The notes under the pieces: generated by a model
What the model was told of the DNA's origin: nothing
Seen by the model: the letters and a program-made list of their open reading frames with translations, nothing else
The model's database searches: none
Assembly: GCA_017526785.1 (NCBI GenBank)
Contig: JAFXQV010000021.1
Location: 62,001 to 126,000, forward strand
Source: Oscillibacter sp.
GTDB lineage: Bacteria; Bacillota; Clostridia; Oscillospirales; Oscillospiraceae
Length of the DNA: 64,000 bases
Direction: 5' to 3'
Position numbers and translations under genes: made by a program
Part shown: positions 18,174 to 26,454 of the stretch, one piece after another
Layout of the letters: each line of letters begins with the position of its first letter
Position numbering within the stretch: position 1 is the first letter of the stretch

Positions 18174-18998
18174 TTAGTCAAATTCGACGTTTTCGGCTAC
18201 CTTCTCGTCGTCCCAATCGGGGTGGGCGTCGATGGTGTCCAGAATGGAAGTAAGCAGTCCGGCGTCGTTGTAGCAGATTTCCGTCAACGTCTCGGAATCA
18301 AAGCGGCCTCTGAAACGGCGAATCATAGCAACCCGCCCTTCCCGTTCGCCAAGGCGCTTACTTCTCCGTAACATCTCGTTGAGAAGCATATATTCCACCC
18401 TCCATTTCTCGTCTCCGCGGATTTCAGACACAGCGTCGTCTAATGCCCGCGTGTAGTCGTTCCCCGGCGCGTAACCCTCCATGTAACGCAACAGGTCTTT
18501 TAATCCCGCGCTGATTTCCCCGACGTGGCCTTTTGTGTTCAGCATGATTTTTACCGCCCCGTCGCCAAGCGCAAGGCTTGCGTCTTCCAGACAGCGGTTC
18601 TCGAACGTGTAGACGTAACGCCCCTTGCCGAACGGGTCATATGTGCAGATGAAAATCACGAAACTGGGACGCAACGACGCGTAATCCTCGCCTTTTTCAA
18701 GGATATGCAGGTCAATCATGCCCTGATAGTAGCGCATGCGCTTGGGCAAGCCCTGTTTGTCGGCGGTCTGGATTTCCACATCATAGACTGTTCCGGCGTC
18801 GTCCTCCACATACACGTCCATTCGGATACTTTTGGAGTTGTAACGCTCGCTCATGGATTTTTGAGGCTCCGGGTATATGATTTCCCGTATCTTCACGCCC
18901 AAAACCAGTTCCAGAAGCGGCTTGCAGTATCTGGGGTTCCGCATAACCGCGCCAAACATGAAATCATCGACAATGGTCAGTTCCTCGATTGGCTTCAT
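18174..18998 (-). CDS. Rpn-type PD-(D/E)XK nuclease/transposase family protein
   Basis: A 274-residue member of the recombination-promoting nuclease (Rpn, PDDEXK_2) family, often labelled transposase. The N-terminal segment VDDFMFGAVMRNPRYCKPLLELVL and the nuclease core RMDVYVEDDAGTVYDVEIQT (Asp, then Glu-x-Gln in place of Glu-x-Lys) match the family; so does the long helical C-terminus ending in acidic residues. Rpn proteins cleave DNA in vitro and have been tied to RecA-independent recombination and, in some cases, phage defence. Two ATGs are adjacent; GGAGG is better spaced for 18998. It stands alone with its own hairpin. The family often occurs in many copies per clostridial genome. Confidence 0.85.
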   Translation of the reverse strand: MKPIEELTIVDDFMFGAVMRNPRYCKPLLELVLGVKIREIIYPEPQKSMSERYNSKSIRMDVYVEDDAGTVYDVEIQTADKQGLPKRMRYYQGMIDLHILEKGEDYASLRPSFVIFICTYDPFGKGRYVYTFENRCLEDASLALGDGAVKIMLNTKGHVGEISAGLKDLLRYMEGYAPGNDYTRALDDAVSEIRGDEKWRVEYMLLNEMLRRSKRLGEREGRVAMIRRFRGRFDSETLTEICYNDAGLLTSILDTIDAHPDWDDEKVAENVEFD

Positions 18999-19077
18999 CA
19001 TAGTACCTCCGTCCCGGACGTTGAAAGCGGTTCGAGGCCATTATACACACGCGGAGCGCGATTTACAAGCGGGCGTC

Positions 19078-19106
19078 TTGCGTTCCGGCGGAAAACGCGC
19101 TATACT
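19078..19106 (+). promoter_or_regulatory. SigA-type promoter of the lyxose-isomerase-like gene
   Basis: TTGCGT (19078-19083), a 17-base spacer and TATACT (19101-19106), 50 bases upstream of the ATG at 19157. Confidence 0.65.
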
Positions 19107-19156
19107 GTAGGCGCGGACTTGTGCCGCGTATCTCACACGAAAGCGGGGTCTCTCAC

Positions 19157-19843
19157 ATGAAACGCAGTCAGATTAACGCCGCCCTCCGCGAAATGGAACG
19201 CATGACGCAAGCGTACCGTTTCGCGCTTCCGCCGTTCTGCGGCTTCACGCCGGAACAGTGGCAGACCATCGGGCATGATTACGACGAAGTCCGGGAGTGC
19301 ATGCTTGGCTGGGATATCACGGACTACGGCCTCGGCAGGTTCGACGAAGTGGGCTTCTCGCTGATTACCATCCGCAACGGCAACCGCGCCATGCCCGACA
19401 AGTACCCGAAGGTCTACGCCGAAAAACTGCTCTATTTGAAAGAAGGCCAGTATTCGCCGAACCACTTTCACTGGTACAAGACGGAGGACATCATCAACCG
19501 GGGCGGGGGAAACGTACTGATTCGCGTCTACAACTCCCTGCCGGACGAGGAAATCGACTACAAGTCGGACGTGACGGTACACACGGACGGGCGTACGTAC
19601 ACCGTCCCGGCGGGGGCGCAAGTCCGGCTGACGCCCGGCGAGAGTATCCACATCCAGCAGAGGCTTTACCACGACTTCACGGTGGAGCCGGGGACGGGCG
19701 CGGTACTGCTGGGCGAAGTCAGCCAGTGCAACGACGACAACGCCGACAACCGCTTCAACCCGCCCGTGGGGCGCTTCCCGACGATTGAGGAGGACGAGCC
19801 GCCCTACCGGCTTCTCTGCGGGGAGTACCCGCCCGCGCCGTGA
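19157..19843 (+). CDS. D-lyxose ketol-isomerase family protein
   Basis: A 228-residue single-domain cupin-type enzyme resembling bacterial D-lyxose/D-mannose isomerases, which interconvert aldoses and ketoses with a divalent metal. Metal-binding candidates are the two His in NHFHWYKTEDIINRGGG together with its Glu, and a later His in HIQQRLYHDF. The start at 19157 is preferred because the upstream in-frame ATG at 19121 lies very close to the promoter; no strong ribosome site precedes either. It is followed after about 30 bases by a separate promoter for the hydrolase operon, so it may be independent. The real sugar substrate is unknown. Confidence 0.85.
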   Translation: MKRSQINAALREMERMTQAYRFALPPFCGFTPEQWQTIGHDYDEVRECMLGWDITDYGLGRFDEVGFSLITIRNGNRAMPDKYPKVYAEKLLYLKEGQYSPNHFHWYKTEDIINRGGGNVLIRVYNSLPDEEIDYKSDVTVHTDGRTYTVPAGAQVRLTPGESIHIQQRLYHDFTVEPGTGAVLLGEVSQCNDDNADNRFNPPVGRFPTIEEDEPPYRLLCGEYPPAP

Positions 19844-19874
19844 GAGCCGCCGCGGGAAAAATGTTACAAAGCTG

Positions 19875-19903
19875 TTGCAATCCGCGCCTGTTTCCGGTAT
19901 ACT
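19875..19903 (+). promoter_or_regulatory. SigA-type promoter of the hydrolase/condensation/carrier/ligase operon
   Basis: TTGCAA (19875-19880), a 17-base spacer and TATACT (19898-19903), 63 bases before the hydrolase start. No other promoter-like pair was found in the short gaps inside the operon. Confidence 0.7.
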
Positions 19904-19966
19904 GTACGCAGTCCCCGTCCCCGCACAGGCGGGACTGAATCATGATTTCGTCAGGAGAACCGAATT

Positions 19967-21112
19967 ATGAGCGCAATACAGCAAATGGAAATCCGAATCA
20001 ACGCTTCCATGCAGAGCCTGATTGACTTTGACCCCGATATCCGGGAGTACGAGATAGAAGTGCCTTCGGACTGCTTCGCCCTGAAATTCCACTTGAAATA
20101 CAATCCCGCCTACTATATCAGCATCCGGGCGGACCATGACGCGGGGCGCTACGGCTTCCAAGACCTTGACCCCGCAATGGGGGACTATATCGCCGGAACC
20201 GAGGTGCCGTACTACGAATATTACGACGGCTACATTGTCCGGCTCGACAAACGCCAGCCCTGCTTTGAGCAGGACATGCACATGACCATTTCCGTCCGCG
20301 CCGGTTCCTACGAGTTCGGCGAGGAGGCGTACGAAATCCACTTGACGCGGAAGTGTCTCCGGGAAGTCCGGCAACTGTTCCGGGAGAGCGTCTACGACGA
20401 CACCGAATATCAGGTCACGGTTCCCTACGCGCTCTACGTGCCGTCGGACTACGACCCGGCGAAGCGCTACCCGATTGTCGTTGCCCTGCACGGCACCGGG
20501 GAGCGCGAGGAACCCATTGAGGCCATCCTTGAAAAAATGGCAATGGCGACCGCGTGGGCGGAGGATTCCGAGCGCGGACACAATCAGTGTCTGGTACTGG
20601 TTCCCCAGTGCCGCATTCACTACAATCAGGAGGACAACTGGACTTCCCTTGTGCAGTTCATCAACGGGCATTCCAATTCCCCGTTCTGGCCGTTCCCGCA
20701 GTTGAAGGCCGTCTGGAACCTGCTCCGGAAACTCGTGGAGGAGTACAGCGTGGACGAACGGCGCATTTACTTGACGGGGGTTTCGTCGGGCGGCTTCGCG
20801 GTGTACGTGCTGGCCATGGAACACCCCAACGCGTTCGCCGGGCTGATTCCGGTCAGTTGCGCCGCCAACCCGGACAAAATCAACCTCTTAAAGGGTATCC
20901 CCATGTGGATTTTCCACTCCGACGACGACCCGCTGATTGTGCCGTCGTGGACGCTTGACCCGTGTCTGGCGGCGATGGACAATGCCGGGGTCAAGTACCG
21001 TCTGACCCGCTACCCCGCCGGAAGGATTTTCTGGCAGTCCGGACACTTCGCGTGGGAAGCCTGCTACCACAGTCAGGAAGTGCGCGACTGGCTCTTTGGA
21101 CAGGCTATCTGA
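19967..21112 (+). CDS. Alpha/beta hydrolase (esterase/PHB-depolymerase-like) with N-terminal beta-sandwich
   Basis: A 381-residue protein without signal peptide. Residues about 15-130 look like a cadherin-like beta-sandwich module (FDPDIREYEIEVPSD ... YEIHLTRK). The hydrolase domain follows: oxyanion region PIVVALHGTGERE, nucleophile elbow GVSSGG (Ser273), acid in HSDDDPL (about Asp319-321) and a His in QSGHFAWEACYH (His360). This architecture occurs in secreted carbohydrate esterases, but here the enzyme seems cytoplasmic. AGGAG precedes the ATG by nine bases. It is the first gene of the operon with the condensation, carrier and ligase genes, so it may release a thioester-bound product or hydrolyse a precursor; this is inference. 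Confidence 0.85.
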   Translation: MSAIQQMEIRINASMQSLIDFDPDIREYEIEVPSDCFALKFHLKYNPAYYISIRADHDAGRYGFQDLDPAMGDYIAGTEVPYYEYYDGYIVRLDKRQPCFEQDMHMTISVRAGSYEFGEEAYEIHLTRKCLREVRQLFRESVYDDTEYQVTVPYALYVPSDYDPAKRYPIVVALHGTGEREEPIEAILEKMAMATAWAEDSERGHNQCLVLVPQCRIHYNQEDNWTSLVQFINGHSNSPFWPFPQLKAVWNLLRKLVEEYSVDERRIYLTGVSSGGFAVYVLAMEHPNAFAGLIPVSCAANPDKINLLKGIPMWIFHSDDDPLIVPSWTLDPCLAAMDNAGVKYRLTRYPAGRIFWQSGHFAWEACYHSQEVRDWLFGQAI

Positions 21113-21180
21113 CATTGACCCTTTCCGCCGTCGGGCGGTGGCAAGTCCCTTCAACAAATTCGCGGAGACTGGGAGGCTTT

Positions 21181-22572
21181 ATGGAAAAGGAACTGTATCC
21201 CTTGAACGTGGGGCAAATGCTGCAATACCTTCCTATCAAGGAAACCGGGACGCAGCGCTGTTGCAACATCAGCGTGTTTTGCGGGCTTCAGTCTCCGATT
21301 GACTTCGGACTGCTGAAACACGCCGTACAGGACGAGTTCGAGCGGGCGGACTGTCTGCGCTTGCGCTTCACAGCCCCCGACGAAAACGGCGATGTCATGC
21401 AGTACGTCGTCGACCACGACGACCGGGACGTGCCGTTTCTGGACTTGTCGGGAATGACCATGCCGGAGGCCGACGCCTACTTGCAGAGCAAGACCTATGA
21501 GGAGTTCAACGCCCCCGACATTCCCATGGCGGAATTTACCATGGTCAAAATGCCGGAGGGCTACAACGGCCTCTATATCCACATCGACCACCGTCTGACG
21601 GATTCCACGGCGCTGATTGTCACGGTCAACGACATCATGGAGATTTACTGTCACTACCGCTTCGGGAGCGAGTACCCCGCGCCGCTGGCTTCGTTCATCG
21701 AGGTTCTCAAGAAAGACCTTGAGAAGGCCAATAACCCGAAACGGCAGTCCAAGGACGAAAAATTCTGGCGCGACATGCTCACCGAGAACGGCGAGCCGAT
21801 TTACTCCGACATCCAAGGCCCCGGCGTGCTTCGGGCGAGCCGCAAGGCGCACGGCGACCGCACCCTGTGCGCGGCGGACGTGGAGAAGAAAGACCGTTCC
21901 GTGGGAATCGCCGACTTCCACTTGGAGCCGGAGGCCACGCAGAATATGATGGACTTCTGCATGAATCACAACATCTCCATGACGAATCTGATTTTGCTTG
22001 CCATGCGGACGTATCTTTCCAAGCAGAACGGCGGACAGCAGGACATTATGCTTCGCAACTTTGTTTCCCGCCGCTCGACCCGCGAGGAATGGACTTGCGG
22101 CGGAAGCCGTACACTCTCCTACCCGTGCCGGACTATCATCACGCCCGACACCGAGTTTCTGGACGCCGCCTACAAGGTGCAGGACGTGCAGAACCGCGTC
22201 TACCTCCACAGCAACTACGACCCCATGAAGGTCAAAGCGATGATGAAGGAGCTGTACCCCACGCCCGACGACACGGAATATATCAGTATGTCGCTGACCT
22301 ACCAGCCCATGCCCGTGCGCATGAAGAACGAACACTTGAAGGGAATCAACGTGCGGAGCGTTTGGTACCCCAACGGAGCCGCCACGAAGAAAATTTACCT
22401 CACCGTCACGCACAGCGCCAACGACGGCGGCATGATTTTCGACTTCCACTATCAGAAAGCCTCCCTGACCTACCACGACATGGAACTGCTCTACTACTAT
22501 ATGATGAAAATCATCTACAAGGGCATGGCCGAACCGGACATGACCATCGGCGAAATCATCACCAATATCTAA
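21181..22572 (+). CDS. Stand-alone condensation-domain protein (NRPS-like acyltransferase)
   Basis: A 463-residue protein with the two-lobed condensation fold of NRPS enzymes, which joins an acyl or peptidyl thioester to an amine or alcohol. The HHxxxDG motif reads IDHRLTDS at residues 135-142: the catalytic second His (137) and the Asp (141) are kept, while the first His is Asp and the Gly is Ser. Later core motifs include NFVSRRSTREE and the bridging region near SLTYQPMP. GGGAGG stands just before ATG 21181; the frame is open further upstream but that part overlaps the hydrolase. It is followed 28 bases later by a carrier protein and then by an adenylating ligase. Its acceptor is unknown. 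Confidence 0.85.
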   Translation: MEKELYPLNVGQMLQYLPIKETGTQRCCNISVFCGLQSPIDFGLLKHAVQDEFERADCLRLRFTAPDENGDVMQYVVDHDDRDVPFLDLSGMTMPEADAYLQSKTYEEFNAPDIPMAEFTMVKMPEGYNGLYIHIDHRLTDSTALIVTVNDIMEIYCHYRFGSEYPAPLASFIEVLKKDLEKANNPKRQSKDEKFWRDMLTENGEPIYSDIQGPGVLRASRKAHGDRTLCAADVEKKDRSVGIADFHLEPEATQNMMDFCMNHNISMTNLILLAMRTYLSKQNGGQQDIMLRNFVSRRSTREEWTCGGSRTLSYPCRTIITPDTEFLDAAYKVQDVQNRVYLHSNYDPMKVKAMMKELYPTPDDTEYISMSLTYQPMPVRMKNEHLKGINVRSVWYPNGAATKKIYLTVTHSANDGGMIFDFHYQKASLTYHDMELLYYYMMKIIYKGMAEPDMTIGEIITNI

Positions 22573-22600
22573 GCGGATTTTGTTGCAAGGAGGAATTATC

Positions 22601-22849
22601 ATGGACGAGCAAAAGAAGAAGGAATTTCTGGGGCTTGTTTCGCAATACTGCGAACTGCCCGAGAACGACATCAAGCCCGAAATGCGCTTCCGGGAGGACT
22701 TGGGCTTCAACTCCCTGAACTTCATGGCGTTTCTGGGCGACATCGAGGATACGTTTGACGTGGAACTCGACGAACAGAAGGCCGTCACGCTGACCACCAT
22801 CGCGCAGGCGCTGGAATATCTGGAAGAACTCACCAAAGAAGAGGAGTAA
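22601..22849 (+). CDS. Acyl/peptidyl carrier protein
   Basis: An 82-residue acidic four-helix protein. The phosphopantetheine site is Ser38 in DLGFNSLNFMAFLGDIED; the usual Asp before the Ser (DSL) is Asn here, while the rest of helix II is typical. AAGGAGG is seven bases before the ATG. Position between condensation and adenylation genes argues for a pathway-specific carrier rather than the fatty-acid ACP. No phosphopantetheinyl transferase is encoded in the window, so it would depend on a host AcpS/Sfp enzyme. Confidence 0.92.
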   Translation: MDEQKKKEFLGLVSQYCELPENDIKPEMRFREDLGFNSLNFMAFLGDIEDTFDVELDEQKAVTLTTIAQALEYLEELTKEEE

Positions 22850-22872
22850 CCACACCGGAAGGAGGACACGCC

Positions 22873-24429
22873 ATGTCCGAACAGAGACTGATTCCCGAAA
22901 TCATCCGGCACAGCGCGGCGGCCTACGCCGACCTGCCCGCCGTCCGGTGGGCTGTCCGCAAGAATACCGAGGAGCGTTCCTACGCCCGTCTCGATTCCGA
23001 CCGGAGGAAGATTTGCAACGCAATTGCCACCCGAGGCTTTGCGGGCGCGCATATCGCGCTCATCGGCGCGAGTTCCTATCCGTGGATTGCGTCCTATCTG
23101 GGACTTGTCAGCGGCAGGACGACCGCCGTACCGCTTGACGCCGGGCTTCCCGCCGAGGAACTGGCGGACCTGCTCAACCGTTCTGATTCACAAGCGCTGT
23201 TTCTGAATCCCAAACAGGACAGTTTGGTATCGGTTGTCAAGGAATCTTGTCCGAAAGTGCGCCTGATTGTCCTTTTGACCGAGGAACGTTCCGTGACGCC
23301 CGCGCCGGGTATGGCCACGTTCGGCGACCTGACCGCGGAAGCGTCCGACGCCGAACCCGCGGACGTTCCCGCCGAGGACGATGTCTGCACCATCATTTAC
23401 ACGTCCGGCACCACCGGCAAGAGCAAGGGCGTCATGCTGACACAGCGCAACCTCTACGACAACATGAAAAACGTGAATGTCACGGCCGCCCCCGGGACGC
23501 GCATGCTCAGCGTACTGCCGATTCACCACGCCTACTGCCTCGTCATGGACTGGCTCATGGGCTTCAACAAGGGCGCGACGCTCTGCATTAACGATTCCCT
23601 CTTGCACATGATTCGCAACATCAGCCGTTTCGAGCCGGATATTATCCTCATGGTTCCGCTGATGATTGAGACGCTCTGCAAGCGCCTGCAAGCCGCCGAA
23701 AAAGAAGGTTCCGACGCCGTACACGCCATTACGGGGGCGAATCTCAGGCGCATTTTCGCGGGCGGCGCGCACCTTGACCCGTACTATATCGGCGCTATGG
23801 AGAAGTTCGGCATTGCGGTCTACGAGGGCTACGGGATGTCGGAGTGTTCGCCTACCATCAGTTCCAACGACGAACGGGGCGATAAACCGGGTTCCGTGGG
23901 GCGTCCGCTGGCGAACGCCGAACTTCGTTTTGTGAACGGGGAAGTGCAGGTACGCGGCTCGTCGGTCATGAAGGGCTACTACAAAATGCCCGCCGAGACC
24001 GCCGAGGCACTCAAAGACGGCTGGCTCCACACCGGAGACTTGGGACATCAGGACGAAGACGGCTTCCTGTTCATTACGGGGCGCTTGAAGAATCTGATTA
24101 TTCTGTCCAACGGCGAGAACGTGTCGCCGGAGGAGGTAGAGGGGAGTTTCGCGCTGGAACCGCTCGTTTCCGAAATCATCGTCACGGGCGAGAGCAACGG
24201 ACTGACGGCGCGGATTTACCCCGACCCGGACTATGTGGAGCAGCACGGCATGGACGCCGACGCCGTGCAGGCGGCCTTACAGGAAATCATAGACCGCTAC
24301 AATAAGCGTCAGCCGACGTATCGTGCCATTACGAAACTGGTCGTAAGAAAGTACCCGTTCCTGAAAAGCGCGACGCGCAAAATCAAGCGGCCTCTGGCGG
24401 AAATCGACGCCCCCGCCGAGGAAGCGTAA
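22873..24429 (+). CDS. AMP-forming acyl ligase (ANL superfamily adenylation enzyme)
   Basis: A 518-residue adenylate-forming enzyme that would activate a carboxylic acid with ATP and load it onto the neighbouring carrier (or CoA). Core motifs: IIYTSGTTGKSKGVMLTQR (about 174-192), YEGYGMSECSP (317-327), GWLHTGDLG (383-391), GRLKNLIILSNGENVSPEEVE (403-423 region) and the terminal catalytic Lys in SATRKIKRP. The set resembles fatty-acyl ligases more than amino-acid A domains; the substrate-binding Asp235-type signature of amino-acid A domains was not recognised. GGAGG precedes the ATG. It closes the operon and is followed by a terminator. Substrate prediction would need a structural model. Confidence 0.92.
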   Translation: MSEQRLIPEIIRHSAAAYADLPAVRWAVRKNTEERSYARLDSDRRKICNAIATRGFAGAHIALIGASSYPWIASYLGLVSGRTTAVPLDAGLPAEELADLLNRSDSQALFLNPKQDSLVSVVKESCPKVRLIVLLTEERSVTPAPGMATFGDLTAEASDAEPADVPAEDDVCTIIYTSGTTGKSKGVMLTQRNLYDNMKNVNVTAAPGTRMLSVLPIHHAYCLVMDWLMGFNKGATLCINDSLLHMIRNISRFEPDIILMVPLMIETLCKRLQAAEKEGSDAVHAITGANLRRIFAGGAHLDPYYIGAMEKFGIAVYEGYGMSECSPTISSNDERGDKPGSVGRPLANAELRFVNGEVQVRGSSVMKGYYKMPAETAEALKDGWLHTGDLGHQDEDGFLFITGRLKNLIILSNGENVSPEEVEGSFALEPLVSEIIVTGESNGLTARIYPDPDYVEQHGMDADAVQAALQEIIDRYNKRQPTYRAITKLVVRKYPFLKSATRKIKRPLAEIDAPAEEA

Positions 24430-24436
24430 CACAAAT

Positions 24437-24467
24437 AACGCCCTCCCACATCCGGGAGGGCGTTTCA
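24437..24467 (+). terminator. Rho-independent terminator of the condensation/ligase operon
   Basis: AACGCCCTCCC (24437-24447) pairs perfectly with GGGAGGGCGTT (24454-24464) around a short loop, followed by TTT. It lies between convergent genes. Confidence 0.85.
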
Positions 24468-24481
24468 TGTGAGTGACGGCA

Positions 24482-25603
24482 TTAAGGGTTTGCGGCTGAT
24501 TCTCTCATCAGCAAAATGATTTGTTCCCGCAAATCCAGAATATCTTGCTTGTTGGACACGCTATCCAGTGTCCATATTTGACGGATGGACTGATTCAGGT
24601 CACTGTACCAGTACACAGCGTCTGTATCAATCGTCAAAACACCCCGGTTGAATAGCTTGTCGAACGCGGCAAAGCGATTCTTTTTCTTATCCAATACCAG
24701 CGCGTCCAGAGCGCAGTATTTACGCAGTTGTCCAATTAAATCCTTTTCCGCGTAAATGTTCAATTTAACTTCGACCGGAAGATATTTTTCGTCAAGTAAA
24801 ATGACATTATCCACAAAAGAAGGCTTTCGTCCCTGTTTTATGCAGGGGCATTCCATAAAAAAGCCCTTTCTGTCGCCGAGAGATTCCAGCAGATAGTCCA
24901 CATAATACGCTCTGAACTGCTTTTCAAGAAAAAAACTGCGCCGATATTGCGAGGCAACCTGAATCCAGTTGTCCCCCGTGATTTTTGCAAGCGGAATCGG
25001 CATAGCAATACTTTCTTCTAAGTAGCGCGGCACGGCGTTTTTACTCATAATCAGCGCTTTTAATGCTTCAAACTCCTTGCCGAAAACACCTGTAATGGCT
25101 CCACCACGAGAGAGCATGATAAATATATTGAATTCGGAAATATCTATAGGCTCTTGAAAGCAATATAGACTATCAATTGGTGCGTATATCTTTGATTTCC
25201 AATGAGGGTCAAAGTCGAAATCTTCACCTTTGTCATAAAATGGAGATTCGCATACTTTTCCCATAGCGAAGATTTTTCCACCGTATTGCTGATATAATTC
25301 CGTCCCCCGTTCAAGCGCGGAACTCAAAATTGCATAATCTTCCGCGTTATAGTCGTCTTTGGAAGCCCGTAACACAGTTTTTAATTTGGATATAGTGGCT
25401 TTTGCGGTTTTTGTGTGCATAAAAAACACGATATCGCCCGTTTTGCACCACTTAGGCATAGTCCACTCAGTGTATCCGCCATTCTCTAAGTCGAAAAATA
25501 TATCTTCGACATTAAATCGACCATGTACTGTTTCAACTTTAAACAGTTCTTCTAAGGACTTTGGAAATGAGATGTTATTGATAACAGCCTGTACTTCTTT
25601 CAT
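24482..25603 (-). CDS. Unknown protein with probable PD-(D/E)XK nuclease-like C-terminal domain
   Basis: A 373-residue protein I cannot assign to a named family. In the C-terminal half FVDNVILLDEKYLPVEVKLNI gives the spacing of a PD-(D/E)XK site: Asp265, Glu278, Lys280, with a helix holding Glu227 upstream (FLEKQFRAYYVDYL). The N-terminal 120 residues contain WTMPKWCKTGDIVFFMHTKT, which faintly recalls nucleic-acid-reader modules of the PUA/EVE kind. Base composition is clearly more AT-rich than its neighbours, suggesting transfer. It has its own promoter and no obvious partner. A defence or restriction-like nuclease, or a DUF with archaeal Holliday-junction-resolvase-like fold, are the main options. 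Confidence 0.6.
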   Translation of the reverse strand: MKEVQAVINNISFPKSLEELFKVETVHGRFNVEDIFFDLENGGYTEWTMPKWCKTGDIVFFMHTKTAKATISKLKTVLRASKDDYNAEDYAILSSALERGTELYQQYGGKIFAMGKVCESPFYDKGEDFDFDPHWKSKIYAPIDSLYCFQEPIDISEFNIFIMLSRGGAITGVFGKEFEALKALIMSKNAVPRYLEESIAMPIPLAKITGDNWIQVASQYRRSFFLEKQFRAYYVDYLLESLGDRKGFFMECPCIKQGRKPSFVDNVILLDEKYLPVEVKLNIYAEKDLIGQLRKYCALDALVLDKKKNRFAAFDKLFNRGVLTIDTDAVYWYSDLNQSIRQIWTLDSVSNKQDILDLREQIILLMRESAANP

Positions 25604-25660
25604 GATGTAGGATTCCTCCTTGAATAACGCCTTTTTGCCCCCTGAATTGCGCTTGGCGGC

Positions 25661-25689
25661 AGTATACCACGTTTTCTGCGTTCTGTCTA
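25661..25689 (-). promoter_or_regulatory. SigA-type promoter of the probable nuclease gene
   Basis: Minus-strand TAGACA (25684-25689), a 17-base spacer and TATACT (25661-25666), about 58 bases upstream of the start. Confidence 0.6.
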
Positions 25690-25720
25690 TGCTTTTTCGA
25701 CAACAAATAGTAAATTTTCC

Positions 25721-25957
25721 TCAAAGTTCCTGATAAACTGCCCGGTTTTGTTTCATCAAACGGCGGGAGATTTCCTGAACCTCCTGATTGGAAACGTTTT
25801 CCGCGTCCCTGTTTTGATTCAGGTCGAGAACCAGGTAACGCGGCTCATCATTCAGCGCGACGACAGCCGAGCCGTACAGGTCAACCAGACGGGCGATTTC
25901 AGAAAAGCTCCTGTCTGTCACCGACAGGGACACGCCCCTTTCACTTTCAATATCCAT
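25721..25957 (-). CDS. Phd/YefM-like antitoxin, apparently orphan
   Basis: A 78-residue protein: MDIESERGVSLSVTDRSF begins the N-terminal part, followed by VDLYGSAVVALNDEPRYLVLDL, the strand-turn-strand of Phd/YefM antitoxins, and an amphipathic helical tail. GGAG lies nine bases before ATG 25957; the frame is open upstream, but that portion is part of the IS66 remnant. No toxin ORF follows on the minus strand: the next gene downstream is the probable nuclease at 24482-25603. The nuclease could be a partner, but there is no family precedent that I know. Confidence 0.65.
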   Translation of the reverse strand: MDIESERGVSLSVTDRSFSEIARLVDLYGSAVVALNDEPRYLVLDLNQNRDAENVSNQEVQEISRRLMKQNRAVYQEL

Positions 25958-26078
25958 AACTTTATACTCCTGTTTCCGACTGCGCGGCGCGTTTTGCGGC
26001 GGCAGTTCTTTTTGTGTATGACCCTTTCGTAAGCGATAAATAAGCGGTACGGTGCGAAATAACGAACACGCCGGGGAA

Positions 26079-26195
26079 TCAAGTCCCCGGCGTGTCTTGG
26101 GCAACAGGTTTGCGGCAAATGTCAGGAATGGCGTCAGACCACGGAAGGAGGTCATCCAGGAAAGACGCGTCCGTTTCGTCCATGTGTTTGGGAAT
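26079..26195 (-). pseudogene. C-terminal remnant of IS66 transposase TnpC
   Basis: This 38-codon tail, with LDDLLPWSDAIPDICRK at its centre, is the characteristic end of IS66 transposases. It lies in a different frame from the tnpA remnant and has no start of its own. Confidence 0.8.
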
Positions 26196-26454
26196 CTCGT
26201 TTCGAGACGGATTTGGCTACGGGAAGTTCCGCCAGAACCGGAGTCTCAGACGCCGGAACAACCGCCTTGGATTCCATCTGTTCCGACGCCGCTTCCCGGA
26301 TTCGCCGCTGCCAGTTGTGGAACGTTTTGGCGGACACCCCTTGTTCCGCAATCCACTGCTGTTTGGTAATCCCCCGCTCCGCGCATTCCCGCGCGCATCT
26401 GTGTAACGCCTCCACCCAATACCGCAACCGCGCCTTATGCGTTATTCCCTCCAT
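26152..26454 (-). pseudogene. tnpA: Truncated IS66 accessory protein TnpA
   Basis: Reads THKARLRYWVEALHRCARE, then RGITKQQWIAEQGVSAKTFH and NWQRRIREAASEQ, the helix-turn-helix region of IS66 Orf1/TnpA. The first 80 or so residues look intact, and AAGGAGGGG precedes the ATG. From about residue 84 the frame enters DNA that belongs to the end of tnpC, so the last 16 residues are out-of-frame sequence. TnpA is needed for IS66 transposition together with TnpB and TnpC; alone it should be inactive, though the DNA-binding part could still be made. Confidence 0.82.

Noticed and set aside
21151-23052. A 633-codon open frame on the minus strand across the condensation, carrier and ligase genes
   Set aside because: It spans three genuine genes with strong motifs on the plus strand and has Val/Arg/His-rich composition typical of GC-rich antisense frames.
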